Positions 1 to 6,547 are shown, numbered from the stretch's first letter. The stretch: DNA of 18,547 nt from Betaproteobacteria bacterium (GCA_023258935.1 JAHFRG010000020.1:1-18547), one strand, 5' to 3'. Translations and numbers: made by a program. The notes: generated by a model from the letters alone, not told the origin.

Positions 1-45
1 ATCGCCCAATTCCAGGTGCAGGTTACTGAGAATGTGCAGCCTCAT
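1..45 (-). CDS. Probable calcineurin-like metallophosphoesterase, N-terminal 15 codons only
   Basis: The gene runs off the left edge. The fifteen visible codons read MRLHILSNLHLELGD, which resembles the opening strand and first metal-binding motif of calcineurin-like phosphoesterases, usually an L-S-D-L-H-L-E type sequence. The ATG at 45-43 is preceded by a purine-rich ribosome binding site (GGAGAGGG, ending one base before the ATG), so the start looks real. The family's first motif is D-x-H, in which both residues bind the metal; here the Asp position reads Asn. That could mean altered metal binding, a non-catalytic member or a chance resemblance. The family call rests on very few residues. 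A perfect 16-bp palindrome lies just upstream. Confidence 0.45.
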   Translation of the reverse strand, partial: MRLHILSNLHLELGD

Positions 46-67
46 GCCCTCTCCAAAATTGTTCTTC

Positions 68-83
68 TGTCTTTATAAAGACA
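68..83. promoter_or_regulatory. Perfect 16-bp palindrome, candidate operator
   Basis: TGTCTTTATAAAGACA reads the same on both strands. It sits 22 bp upstream of the ATG of the left-edge gene and contains TATAAA, which could serve as a -10 element on the minus strand, although no good -35 is seen 17 bp further up. Position and symmetry fit a dimeric repressor site, but the regulator is unknown and a palindrome this long is not very improbable by chance in 18 kb. Confidence 0.3.
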
Positions 84-229
84 CAGTTTATCCCGGGACG
101 CGATTTGCCGTAAGTCCCCACACCCCGTATCGAGTGTCGGTCCAATGTAATTGCAGATTAACAGGCGCTGTGGCGGTTTTTTGTCATACCCACTACAAAA
201 CCGCGCAACAAATGACCATTCTCTAGAGG

Positions 230-643
230 CTAAGTTTCGCTACGTCGTCCCAGGATTTGATCGACACTCCATACACCACCTCCGGCAACGGCCAGATAAA
301 GAAATACGAAGCAATATAGCACGGCCAGTTCACCATGGTTTAGCATGGGATATAAGCCGTGCGGTGCGTGCGCCATGAAATAAGCAAAAGCCATTTCTCC
401 AGATAAGATAAACGCCACCGGACGAGTAAAGAGACCGAACAGAACCATAAGGCCCCCAAAGAGTTCGAGCACTCCGGCAAATCCTATGAGCGAAAACAGC
501 TTAACTCCGGCGAAAGCCTCAGAGGGCGGAAAGCCAAGGAGTTTCATTGAGCCGTGCTGGATGAAGAGAAATGCTGTGACAATGCGCAGAACACTGAGCA
601 GACGCGGTGACCACTGCAGGTAAAAAGCATCCATCTTAGACAT
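230..643 (-). CDS. DoxX-family integral membrane protein
   Basis: A 137-residue protein with about four hydrophobic segments (roughly residues 15-33, 46-70, 74-92 and 105-122). The pattern R-I-x-x-A-x-L-F-I-Q-H-G-x-x-K-L near residues 20-35 and the central G-x-L-E-L-F-G-G-L stretch are typical of the DoxX/YphA-like family. Members are small inner-membrane proteins, some tied to quinone- or thiol-linked oxidoreductase complexes, and the role of this one cannot be read from sequence. The start is supported by a strong ribosome binding site, AAGGAGG four bases before the ATG. It lies 138 bp downstream of the outer-membrane barrel gene on the same strand, so shared transcription with the iron cluster is possible but unproven. 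The 138-bp gap shows no convincing terminator. Confidence 0.85.
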   Translation of the reverse strand: MSKMDAFYLQWSPRLLSVLRIVTAFLFIQHGSMKLLGFPPSEAFAGVKLFSLIGFAGVLELFGGLMVLFGLFTRPVAFILSGEMAFAYFMAHAPHGLYPMLNHGELAVLYCFVFLYLAVAGGGVWSVDQILGRRSET

Positions 644-781
644 ACTTCCTCCTTGGTTCGCAAAGAATTAAGTCACTCTATCATAGGGTAGCGACCATCA
701 GGCTCGCCAAAATATGTTGAACTACGCCAAGCTCAACTCATTCCCGCGTACGGATACGGTGTCGGTCCCGCGAAATCACCA

Positions 782-1672
782 TTAGAATTCGTATTCGATC
801 TGAGCCCGGAAATTCTGGCTGGGTGCGTTATTCGATTTAAAAACCAGAAAAGCAGCGTTATACACGATCGCTTGACGGCCTCCTAGTGCAAATTTACCAA
901 ATATAGCCGGCCCCATGCGATGCTGCGGCGACGGCTGGTCTATGGCATCCCAATGGTTCCAGCTTCCTATGTCGCCGAATCCCTGAAAACCGAATTCAAA
1001 CATTGGTTGCCACCGATATTTGGCCTGCCATTGATAACCATATTCCGAACGTTCAGTAGAATGACTTCCGAAAATCTGTGTAAGCAGAAAATTGGCGTTT
1101 AGCTGTACCTTGCCCACCTCTTTTTGGAAAAGCGGGCCAAGGAGCACTTGATATCCCCCTGAGAGATCGTTGGGTTTCTCGATCTCCACAATAAAGCCGG
1201 CGTCTACAGGATACTGGCCGGTCTCCGTGAGCTGAAACTTGTTCTCCCACTCCCAGGCATCAAAATGCGTCCCTCTATCGCCCGTGTGCTGAAATACCGA
1301 ATAAAACTCGGTAAACCAGCGTTGAGTTACACCATAACCAAAACCAACGGACGCGGCGCTCTCCCGACCCTCTTCGGACTGCTTAAATGTACCAAGCTTG
1401 AAGTCAATTTCGCGTTCACCATATGAAACAGCCGGCAGGAATACATAATCATTGGGTTCACCGGCTGCGGCAGTCAGCGGAATTATGACAAAGAAAACGG
1501 CGCACGCCACACGGCGATACGGTGTGGAATTTCTTTTTTTAGCGAGCTGAAGTGAAGACCGGGGCCGCGTGGCTGTTTGTAGGATCGATCGTTCCGGTTG
1601 CTCCCCAGCTTCCAACGCCGATAACGGAGCCGACAACGAAACGCCGGCGAGCAATTTGCGTCGAATGTACAT
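782..1672 (-). CDS. Outer-membrane beta-barrel protein of unknown function
   Basis: A 296-residue protein from the chosen start. The mature part is rich in alternating aromatic and polar strands and ends in the Phe-terminal motif I-E-Y-E-F, the usual recognition signal for outer-membrane barrel assembly. A clear signal peptide core (VACAVFFVIIPLTAAAG) lies at about residues 55-71, preceded by K-K-R and Y-R-R, so about 50 residues precede it, which is unusual. I chose the ATG at 1672 because AAAGG stands six bases upstream; an in-frame ATG at 1699 has no comparable site. An unseen non-ATG start nearer the signal peptide is possible. There is no TonB box or plug domain, so it is not a TonB-dependent receptor. 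Its place 111 bp after hemP in the Fur-controlled cluster suggests a link to metal uptake, but the substrate is unknown. Confidence 0.7.
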   Translation of the reverse strand: MYIRRKLLAGVSLSAPLSALEAGEQPERSILQTATRPRSSLQLAKKRNSTPYRRVACAVFFVIIPLTAAAGEPNDYVFLPAVSYGEREIDFKLGTFKQSEEGRESAASVGFGYGVTQRWFTEFYSVFQHTGDRGTHFDAWEWENKFQLTETGQYPVDAGFIVEIEKPNDLSGGYQVLLGPLFQKEVGKVQLNANFLLTQIFGSHSTERSEYGYQWQAKYRWQPMFEFGFQGFGDIGSWNHWDAIDQPSPQHRMGPAIFGKFALGGRQAIVYNAAFLVFKSNNAPSQNFRAQIEYEF

Positions 1673-1783
1673 AGCCAACCTTTCTTTCTGATCCGTCATG
1701 CGGATCGAGTTTCTGGCTGGCTGACTTACCCCGGCGAGGGCGCGGGTGGCTGGCTAATATGAACGCGGTTGCGTAGAACTCGG

Positions 1784-1957
1784 CTACTTCGTCAGGATCA
1801 GTTTTCCTGACGCGGTGATCCTCAGGCGGTATTCTTCGAGACCGTGCTGTATGATGATTTCTCGCTTGCCTTTCATGAGTTGCTCGCTCGCAATTTTTCG
1901 TGCGATACGTGCGGTAATGGGTTGTGGGTATCGCGGCTCCGGATTAATCGTGCTCAT
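1784..1957 (-). CDS. hemP: Hemin uptake protein HemP
   Basis: A 57-residue gene easily missed for its size. The C-terminal half carries the HemP family core: REIIIQHGLEEYRLR followed by the ending GKLILTK. The N-terminal 25 or so residues (MSTINPEPRYPQ onward) are polar and probably disordered. The ATG at 1957 lies 11 bp after the FTR1 stop codon, with GGTGA about six bases upstream, so it is almost certainly cotranscribed with FTR1 and the cupredoxin. HemP proteins are usually found beside heme receptor and transport genes, and in Burkholderia-type bacteria the homologue HmuP activates heme receptor expression. No heme receptor is seen here; the next gene is a different barrel protein. A GTCAGGA/TCCTGAC stem (1791-1811) overlaps the last codons. 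Confidence 0.88.
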   Translation of the reverse strand: MSTINPEPRYPQPITARIARKIASEQLMKGKREIIIQHGLEEYRLRITASGKLILTK

Positions 1958-1968
1958 TCGATCACCGA

Positions 1969-2793
1969 TTACGCGGCCACCGTCCGGCGTGGCGCCGAAC
2001 CGAGGAGCCGCATCAGGACAAAGATCATCGCGAGCGTGGCGAGATAGACTAGAAGTTGGAGGGCGGTCGGCCGATCGGTGTAGCCGATTAAGGTATGCAG
2101 GATCTTGCCCAAGATGCTGTTGTCAGCGAGGAAGTTCGACGTGTCCCAGAGCGTTTGAGCAAACGCCGTCACGATGCCGGCGAGTTGAAGGAAGGCGACC
2201 GCCTGAGCAGCCATGCCCGCTGCGAGCAGCGCGAGCAGCCAACTCGTGACAGAAAAAAGATGACGCGTGGGGATACGGAGTAGTCCGTAATACATCATTG
2301 CCGAGACACCGGCGCCGAGCAGTACGCCTGTTACGCCGCCCGTCACCATCGCGATGGCTGTTTCTTTGCTAGACATCGCGATGCCGTAGAGGAACAGCAC
2401 TACCTCGGAACCCTCGCGCAGCACCGCAATGCCGACAACGATAGCAAGCGCAATCATCGTACGGCTGCCGGCAGCTACTGCCTTACCGACGGCTTTCAGC
2501 CTTGTGGCAATCTCGCGGCCGTGACGCGCCATCCAGACGTTGTGCCACGCCAGCATCACGACCGCGGCCAGCAAAATCACGGCATTGAAGAGTTCCTGCC
2601 CCGATCCGGCAAAGGCGTTGGCGATCGCCCCCGCGAAAGCGGCCACGAGGCAGGCGCCGGCAACACCGACGGCGACGCCGTAGCCTACCCAGAGACCTCG
2701 GCTTGTGACACCACGCGTAGCGGCGAGCACGATGCCGACCACGAGGCCCGCCTCGATAACTTCCCGAAAAACTATAATTAGCGCCGCGATCAT
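1969..2793 (-). CDS. FTR1-family iron permease
   Basis: A 274-residue polytopic inner-membrane protein of the FTR1/EfeU family, which moves iron across the cytoplasmic membrane. Both hallmark R-E-x-x-E iron-binding motifs are intact: REVIE at residues 10-14 and REGSE at 126-130, each within a transmembrane segment. About seven hydrophobic helices are visible, matching the family. The ATG at 2793 is preceded by AGGAGG, which overlaps the stop codon of the upstream cupredoxin gene, so the two are translationally close and form one operon. The partner is a short cupredoxin instead of full-length EfeO, and no EfeB peroxidase is visible, so this is a reduced form of the EfeUOB arrangement. Expression should be induced by iron limitation through the Fur box upstream of the cupredoxin gene. 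Confidence 0.93.
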   Translation of the reverse strand: MIAALIIVFREVIEAGLVVGIVLAATRGVTSRGLWVGYGVAVGVAGACLVAAFAGAIANAFAGSGQELFNAVILLAAVVMLAWHNVWMARHGREIATRLKAVGKAVAAGSRTMIALAIVVGIAVLREGSEVVLFLYGIAMSSKETAIAMVTGGVTGVLLGAGVSAMMYYGLLRIPTRHLFSVTSWLLALLAAGMAAQAVAFLQLAGIVTAFAQTLWDTSNFLADNSILGKILHTLIGYTDRPTALQLLVYLATLAMIFVLMRLLGSAPRRTVAA

Positions 2794-2801
2794 TAAGCCT
2801 C

Positions 2802-3119
2802 CTACTCCACGATGATCACGCCATTGGCGGTTTTCTCATGAAACTCGCCGACAAACGGATATCGGCCGGGTGAGAGCGGCCCGATGTAAACAGTGGCTTT
2901 GGACTTCGGCGGGATAACTTTTTCGCGGTTTAGCTCGTGACTTTCGAATTCCTCAGCAGACCCGTCTTGATTGTCGATGATGAGCTTGATTTTTTTCCCA
3001 GCCGGAACCCGGAGTTCAGGCGGTTCGAATCGGTGATCCCGGATCGTCAATCTGTATTCGAGATCAGCGGCGATAGCCAGAGCCGGTAACAGCACGAACA
3101 TGAAGAGTAAGTAGCGCAT
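2802..3119 (-). CDS. Periplasmic cupredoxin-domain protein (EfeO N-domain-like)
   Basis: A 105-residue secreted protein. Residues 1-18 (MRYLLFMFVLLPALAIAA) form a signal peptide. The remainder is a single cupredoxin fold resembling the N-terminal domain of EfeO, with the stretches DHRFEPPELRVPAGKKI and IGPLSPGRYPFVGEFHE. The mature part contains no Cys and no Met, so it lacks a classical type 1 copper site. Acidic residues and His probably bind iron or copper, as proposed for EfeO-type domains. I chose the ATG at 3119; an in-frame ATG at 3188 would add 23 residues encoded by the promoter and Fur box themselves and would bury the signal peptide. It is the first gene of the operon, and FTR1 begins 8 bp after its stop. 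It probably delivers iron to the permease. Confidence 0.85.
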   Translation of the reverse strand: MRYLLFMFVLLPALAIAADLEYRLTIRDHRFEPPELRVPAGKKIKLIIDNQDGSAEEFESHELNREKVIPPKSKATVYIGPLSPGRYPFVGEFHEKTANGVIIVE

Positions 3120-3155
3120 TGATGTGACCCTAATGAAGAGATTCAGTATCGGAAA

Positions 3156-3174
3156 GCTAATGATAATCATTCTT
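3156..3174 (-). promoter_or_regulatory. Fur box upstream of the iron-uptake operon
   Basis: The 19 bases gctaatgataatcattctt match 16 of 19 positions of the consensus Fur site GATAATGATAATCATTATC, including an unbroken 13-base core AATGATAATCATT at 3159-3171. It covers the predicted -10 element and lies 36 bp upstream of the cupredoxin start codon. Iron-loaded Fur bound here would block RNA polymerase, so the cluster should be expressed when iron is scarce. Confidence 0.88.
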
Positions 3175-3188
3175 ATTAAATGATGCAA
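3160..3188 (-). promoter_or_regulatory. Sigma-70-type promoter of the iron-uptake operon
   Basis: On the minus strand TTGCAT (3183-3188) and TATCAT (3160-3165) are separated by exactly 17 bases. The -10 matches the consensus at five of six positions and lies inside the Fur box; the -35 is weaker. Initiation near 3153 would give a leader of about 33 bases before the cupredoxin ATG. Confidence 0.55.
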
Positions 3189-3518
3189 TCCTTTCTCTGC
3201 ATAAATCGACCTAAATATTTACTATTTATATTAAATCAACTGGTTATTGCTTACTAACGCTAAATGAACAAAAGCTAAAGCACAATAAGTAATATAGATT
3301 TTTACTTGGTAATGGGTGATTTAGCTCGACGCGTTCGCAACGATTTTTTTCGTAATTGCTAAATCGAGTAATTGCTCGCTTCTTTTCAGATTAACTGAGC
3401 AACCGGGGAACTGATACGTGCGTTTTTAGAGACTCCTAGAGGTCAGAGACAATATTGAAAGTAGCAACGTGGCGGCGTTCGAAGCGTGAAGATGCAACTC
3501 CTGTTTACCGGAGCAGTT
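3189..3518. other. AT-rich intergenic region between the kinase gene and the iron operon
   Basis: No credible gene is seen in these 330 bases. The stretch is clearly richer in A and T than its surroundings. It holds an 8-bp inverted repeat, GATTTAGC (3318-3325) and GCTAAATC (3358-3365), enclosing a run of seven T's at 3344-3350. Downstream of the kinase stop there is a weak imperfect stem (about 3493-3516) without a T-run, so no convincing terminator for the kinase gene can be named. Confidence 0.5.
3318..3365. repeat. 8-bp inverted repeat in the AT-rich spacer
   Basis: The arms GATTTAGC and GCTAAATC are perfect complements 32 bases apart. Between them GCAACGA and TCGTAATTGC form an imperfect inner stem around the T-run. 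Function unknown; it could be a decayed terminator or a protein-binding site. Confidence 0.35.
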
Positions 3519-5081
3519 TCAGCTTTCAGGCTCAAAATGTGCCTTGACAGAAGTGGACTGGTTTTCTTCAACGTTAACCTTGAACACATATGTGTAGGGA
3601 GGCACTTTGCTTTTTACTACAACCTTATGTTTACCGGTTGTTACCGTCAGCTTTTTAAGCGGTGGCGAAATACCCATCTTGAGGCCATCCACATAAATCT
3701 CGCCTCTCGGGGTTACATCAAAATTCAAGTAGCCTACTTCACCCTCAGCACCTAGTGGTACAGTAGTTATTTTGCCGCTTGGCGCAGTTCCTGGGGTTTT
3801 CTTCCCAAGCGGTGTTGTCGAAGAAATAGGGCGCTCCGTATCGCTGTTAGTACTGCTAGGTGACTCGCGTTTGGCGGCTGGCGGTATACCCAGGTTGCCG
3901 GCGACATGTGTTTCGAAGACCGGCCACCATTCGCTAAAGAACACAAATAAAGTCACTGCTACGACCGCAAGCCAGCCTGCTGTTATCCAGACCGTTTTGC
4001 TTTCTTTATGGTCCTTCGGCATTGGTGTGAGTTTTAACTGGCTTTCCTTGCCTTTCGCGCCCGGTAATTCGATGATGGGATAAGCGCGATTTGTTAGCTT
4101 CATAGTGCTCTCCATTGGGGTAGCCGGCGGGAACACGGGCTCCTTTCTGGTATCGGGCATTAATTCAAGAGTTGTTACAGCTGGTGCTATTCTGCGGGTC
4201 GCTCTACGCTCCAGCGTTTCCTGTGGAGGTTGCTTCATTGCCGCGAGCTGTGAGGGTGCGGGCGACAGCGTTTTGTAATGCCTGAGATCGCGCGCAAGCT
4301 CGCTTGCTTTCTGGTATCTATTTTCGGGAAGCTTGGCCAGCGCCTTGGAAATTATATAATCGAACGCGATGGGGATCTGCTTGTTGATTTTCCTTATATC
4401 GGCCGGTGTTTCATTTATGATGCGGTACATTATGGTGCTGATTGAATCCCCGTCAAACGGTGCTTTCTTGGTCAACATCTCATACAGCACTACACCAAGC
4501 GAAAAGATATCGGACCGACCATCTACCGATTTACCTACAATCTGCTCCGGCGACATGTACTTGGGTGAACCGAGGATTGTCCCCGTCTCGGTCTTTGAGC
4601 CTGTAGGCAAATGAGCAATGCCGAAATCAGTGATTTTTACCTGGCCGGTTTTCGTGATCATGATGTTGGCAGGCTTGATATCACGGTGCACGATGCCATG
4701 CTGCTGCGCATAAGCCAAGCCATCAGCGATTTGGGCCACGATCTCGCTGATACGGTCGTACGACATGCTTGTGCCGGCTTTGAGAATTTCCCGCAGGGAT
4801 TGCCCCTCCAGGTATTCCATCGCGATATAGGCAATGTTTTCGCTTTCACCGGCATCATAAATTGTGACGATGTTAGGATGATTGAGTCGGCCGGCTGACT
4901 TGGCTTCGCGAGAGAAACGCTCTTCAAAGTCTTCGATTTCGTCTTTTGGTAGATCCAGGTTAATCGCCTTGATAGCTACGGTGCGATCGATGACGGGGTC
5001 AACCGCCTTGTATACGGTACCCATGGTGCCGCGCCCCAGTTTTAATACAATCTCGTAGCGCCCTAGCTTTTGAATTGACAC
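3519..5081 (-). CDS. Transmembrane Ser/Thr protein kinase with C-terminal PEGA domain
   Basis: A 520-residue protein from the GTG at 5081. The N-terminal kinase domain (about residues 9-270) has the Gly-rich loop GRGTMGTVYKA (17-27), VAIK with catalytic Lys38, Glu59, the HRDIKPAN loop (His132-Asn139, Asp134 catalytic), DFG (152-154) and SPE (177-179), so it should be active. A low-complexity linker follows, then one membrane helix (about 363-386) and a Pro/Thr/Ser-rich segment. The C-terminal PEGA-like domain (about 448-510) includes GEIYVDGLKMGISPP. The topology implies a cytoplasmic kinase and a periplasmic domain that may sense or bind the envelope. I prefer the GTG because GGTGG stands ten bases upstream and the product begins just before the kinase fold; a TTG at 5141 would add 20 residues but has no ribosome binding site. 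No cognate phosphatase or FHA protein is adjacent. Confidence 0.9.
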   Translation of the reverse strand: MSIQKLGRYEIVLKLGRGTMGTVYKAVDPVIDRTVAIKAINLDLPKDEIEDFEERFSREAKSAGRLNHPNIVTIYDAGESENIAYIAMEYLEGQSLREILKAGTSMSYDRISEIVAQIADGLAYAQQHGIVHRDIKPANIMITKTGQVKITDFGIAHLPTGSKTETGTILGSPKYMSPEQIVGKSVDGRSDIFSLGVVLYEMLTKKAPFDGDSISTIMYRIINETPADIRKINKQIPIAFDYIISKALAKLPENRYQKASELARDLRHYKTLSPAPSQLAAMKQPPQETLERRATRRIAPAVTTLELMPDTRKEPVFPPATPMESTMKLTNRAYPIIELPGAKGKESQLKLTPMPKDHKESKTVWITAGWLAVVAVTLFVFFSEWWPVFETHVAGNLGIPPAAKRESPSSTNSDTERPISSTTPLGKKTPGTAPSGKITTVPLGAEGEVGYLNFDVTPRGEIYVDGLKMGISPPLKKLTVTTGKHKVVVKSKVPPYTYVFKVNVEENQSTSVKAHFEPES

Positions 5082-5520
5082 AGGGAGTTCACCACCAATT
5101 TTCGTGAAAAAATCGGAATCGGGAGAAATTGCAAAATGCAAATTCTAACGGTATTTATCAACAGCATAATGTCAGGTGTGTCATTGCGCAAGCCGTGTTT
5201 ATCAATCCTGGCAAGACACTTTTGCGGGGTGATGGCTTGCAGGGGCCGGCCTAATTCTAACGGCGATTTGACGTCTTATCAGCGCACGGACAGGCGGCCA
5301 CTTAAGCTAATCATTAAAGGGTAGGAAATTCGACCTCGGCCAGTAGGAGTAGATTTTATACGGGGAATTCGACAGCGCGAACCACACGAAGATCCTCGCC
5401 ACTTGTTCCGCTGCCCGGGGCAGAATAGAATACCCAAGCGCTGCTTCTGTCGAGCGGCGTCACGTCGGCGAACCAACCAGGCAAGAATTGCTTTAGATCG
5501 ACAATCCTGGAGGAGGAAAA
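5082..5520. other. Divergent intergenic region between the kinase and TRAP genes
   Basis: This spacer must hold the promoters for the minus-strand kinase and the plus-strand TRAP operon. No strong -35/-10 pair stands out on either strand. Visible features are an 11-bp direct repeat AATTCTAACGG (5141-5151 and 5253-5263) and a strong ribosome binding site, GGAGGAGG, at 5508-5515 ahead of dctP. Open frames here are antisense to or out of frame with the neighbouring genes. Confidence 0.5.
5141..5263. repeat. 11-bp direct repeat upstream of the kinase gene
   Basis: AATTCTAACGG occurs at 5141-5151 and again at 5253-5263, both in the same orientation. Two identical 11-mers about 110 bp apart in one spacer are unlikely by chance. 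They could be paired sites for a regulator of the kinase gene, or relics of a duplication. Confidence 0.45.
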
Positions 5521-6522
5521 ATGATGAAGTTCAGGCGAATTGGCATATTGGCCACGCTGGCGGCCGCGGTGCTGGCCGGATCGGCCCTGGCGGATACGAT
5601 TGTATTGCGTGCCTCGCACCAGTTTCCCGGTGGCAAGGGCGACGTGCGCGATGAGATGGTGCAGATAATTGCGCGCGAAACCAAGGCGGCCAATGTCGGC
5701 CTCGACATTCAGATCTATCCCGGCGCGTCGCTGTTCAAGGCCAACGAGCAGTGGAACGCGCTGGTGAACGGCCAGCTCGACATCTCCTCGTTCCCGCTCG
5801 ATTACGCGAGCGGCAAGGTGCGAGACTTCGGTGCTACGCTGATGCCCGGTCTCGTCCGCAGCCACGCTCGTGCTGCGCGGCTCAATGACTCGCCCTTCAT
5901 GAAAGACATCAGGTCAAAGATTGAAAACGCGGGCGTGATCGTGCTCTCAGATGCATGGCTTGCCGGCGCGGTTGCCTCGAAGAAGGGCTGCATCCGCAAG
6001 CCGGAGGATATTAAGGGCCTGAAAATCCGTTCGGCTGGACCGACTTTCGCCGCCATGTGGCAAGCGGCGGGCGCCTCGATCGTCTCGATCCCCTCGAACG
6101 AGGTCTACAATGCCCTGCAGACCGGTGTGGCCGACGCGACCGACACCAGCACGGGGAGCTTCGTCTCGTTCCGCATCTACGAGCAGGTGAAGTGCATTAC
6201 TGCGCCCGGCGACAACGCGCTGTGGTTCATGTACGAGCCGGTGCTGATGTCCAAGAAGAATTTCGAGAAGCTCACCCAGAAGCAGAAGGATGTACTGATC
6301 ATGGCCGGCAAGAAAGCGCAGGACTTCTTTGCCAAGGCTGCTCCAGGCCTCGACGACGAAATGGTTAATACGTTCAAGAAGAACAATGTCGAGGTCGTGA
6401 CCATGAGCCCCGCTGAATACGATGCCTGGCTCAATGTGGCACGTGAAAGCTCCTATATAGAGTTCGCTAAAGAAGTGCCGGACGGCAAAAAGCTGATCGA
6501 CGAGGCGCTGAGCGTTCACTAG
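5521..6522 (+). CDS. dctP: TRAP transporter substrate-binding protein, DctP family
   Basis: A 333-residue periplasmic solute receptor. Residues 1-24 form a Sec signal peptide ending in S-A-L-A before Asp25. The DctP fold is recognisable from LRASHQFPGG (29-38), PGASLF (67-72), IKGLKIRSAGP (164-174) and SNEVYNALQTGVADAT (192-207). Arg170 occupies the position of the conserved arginine that pairs with the substrate carboxylate in this family, so an organic acid is the likely ligand; which one cannot be said. The start is fixed by GGAGGAGG five bases upstream; a second ATG follows immediately. It is the first gene of a complete TRAP operon, and a hairpin after the stop may protect its mRNA so that the binding protein is made in excess. 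Third codon positions are mostly G or C, unlike the genes to the left. Confidence 0.93.
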   Translation: MMKFRRIGILATLAAAVLAGSALADTIVLRASHQFPGGKGDVRDEMVQIIARETKAANVGLDIQIYPGASLFKANEQWNALVNGQLDISSFPLDYASGKVRDFGATLMPGLVRSHARAARLNDSPFMKDIRSKIENAGVIVLSDAWLAGAVASKKGCIRKPEDIKGLKIRSAGPTFAAMWQAAGASIVSIPSNEVYNALQTGVADATDTSTGSFVSFRIYEQVKCITAPGDNALWFMYEPVLMSKKNFEKLTQKQKDVLIMAGKKAQDFFAKAAPGLDDEMVNTFKKNNVEVVTMSPAEYDAWLNVARESSYIEFAKEVPDGKKLIDEALSVH

Positions 6523-6527
6523 CGCCG

Positions 6528-6547
6528 GCTCTCCGTCTGTGGAGAGC
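6528..6547 (+). terminator. Intercistronic hairpin between dctP and dctQ
   Basis: GCTCTCC and GGAGAGC form a perfect 7-bp stem with a 6-base loop, starting five bases after the dctP stop codon. No T-run follows, so complete termination is unlikely. Such hairpins after binding-protein genes commonly stabilise the upstream message or attenuate transcription into the membrane genes; that role here is inferred. Confidence 0.5.

Noticed and set aside
173..204. GCGGTTTT/AAAACCGC inverted repeat 26 bp downstream of the DoxX gene, considered as a terminator.
   Set aside because: The 16-base loop is long and no T-run follows the stem on the minus strand, so it does not meet the form of an intrinsic terminator.
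32..378. Plus-strand frames at 32-226 and 151-378.
   Set aside because: No ribosome binding site, no recognisable motif, and overlap with better-supported minus-strand genes.
1791..1811. GTCAGGA/TCCTGAC stem considered as a terminator for the iron operon.
   Set aside because: It lies within the last codons of hemP, in the conserved family ending, and has no T-run; codon constraint explains it as well.
1815..2781. Plus-strand frames antisense to hemP and FTR1.
   Set aside because: Arg/Ser-rich shadow frames; the minus-strand products carry clear family motifs.
3120..3188. N-terminal extension of the cupredoxin from the ATG at 3188.
   Set aside because: These codons coincide with the Fur box and promoter and would place 23 residues before a good signal peptide.
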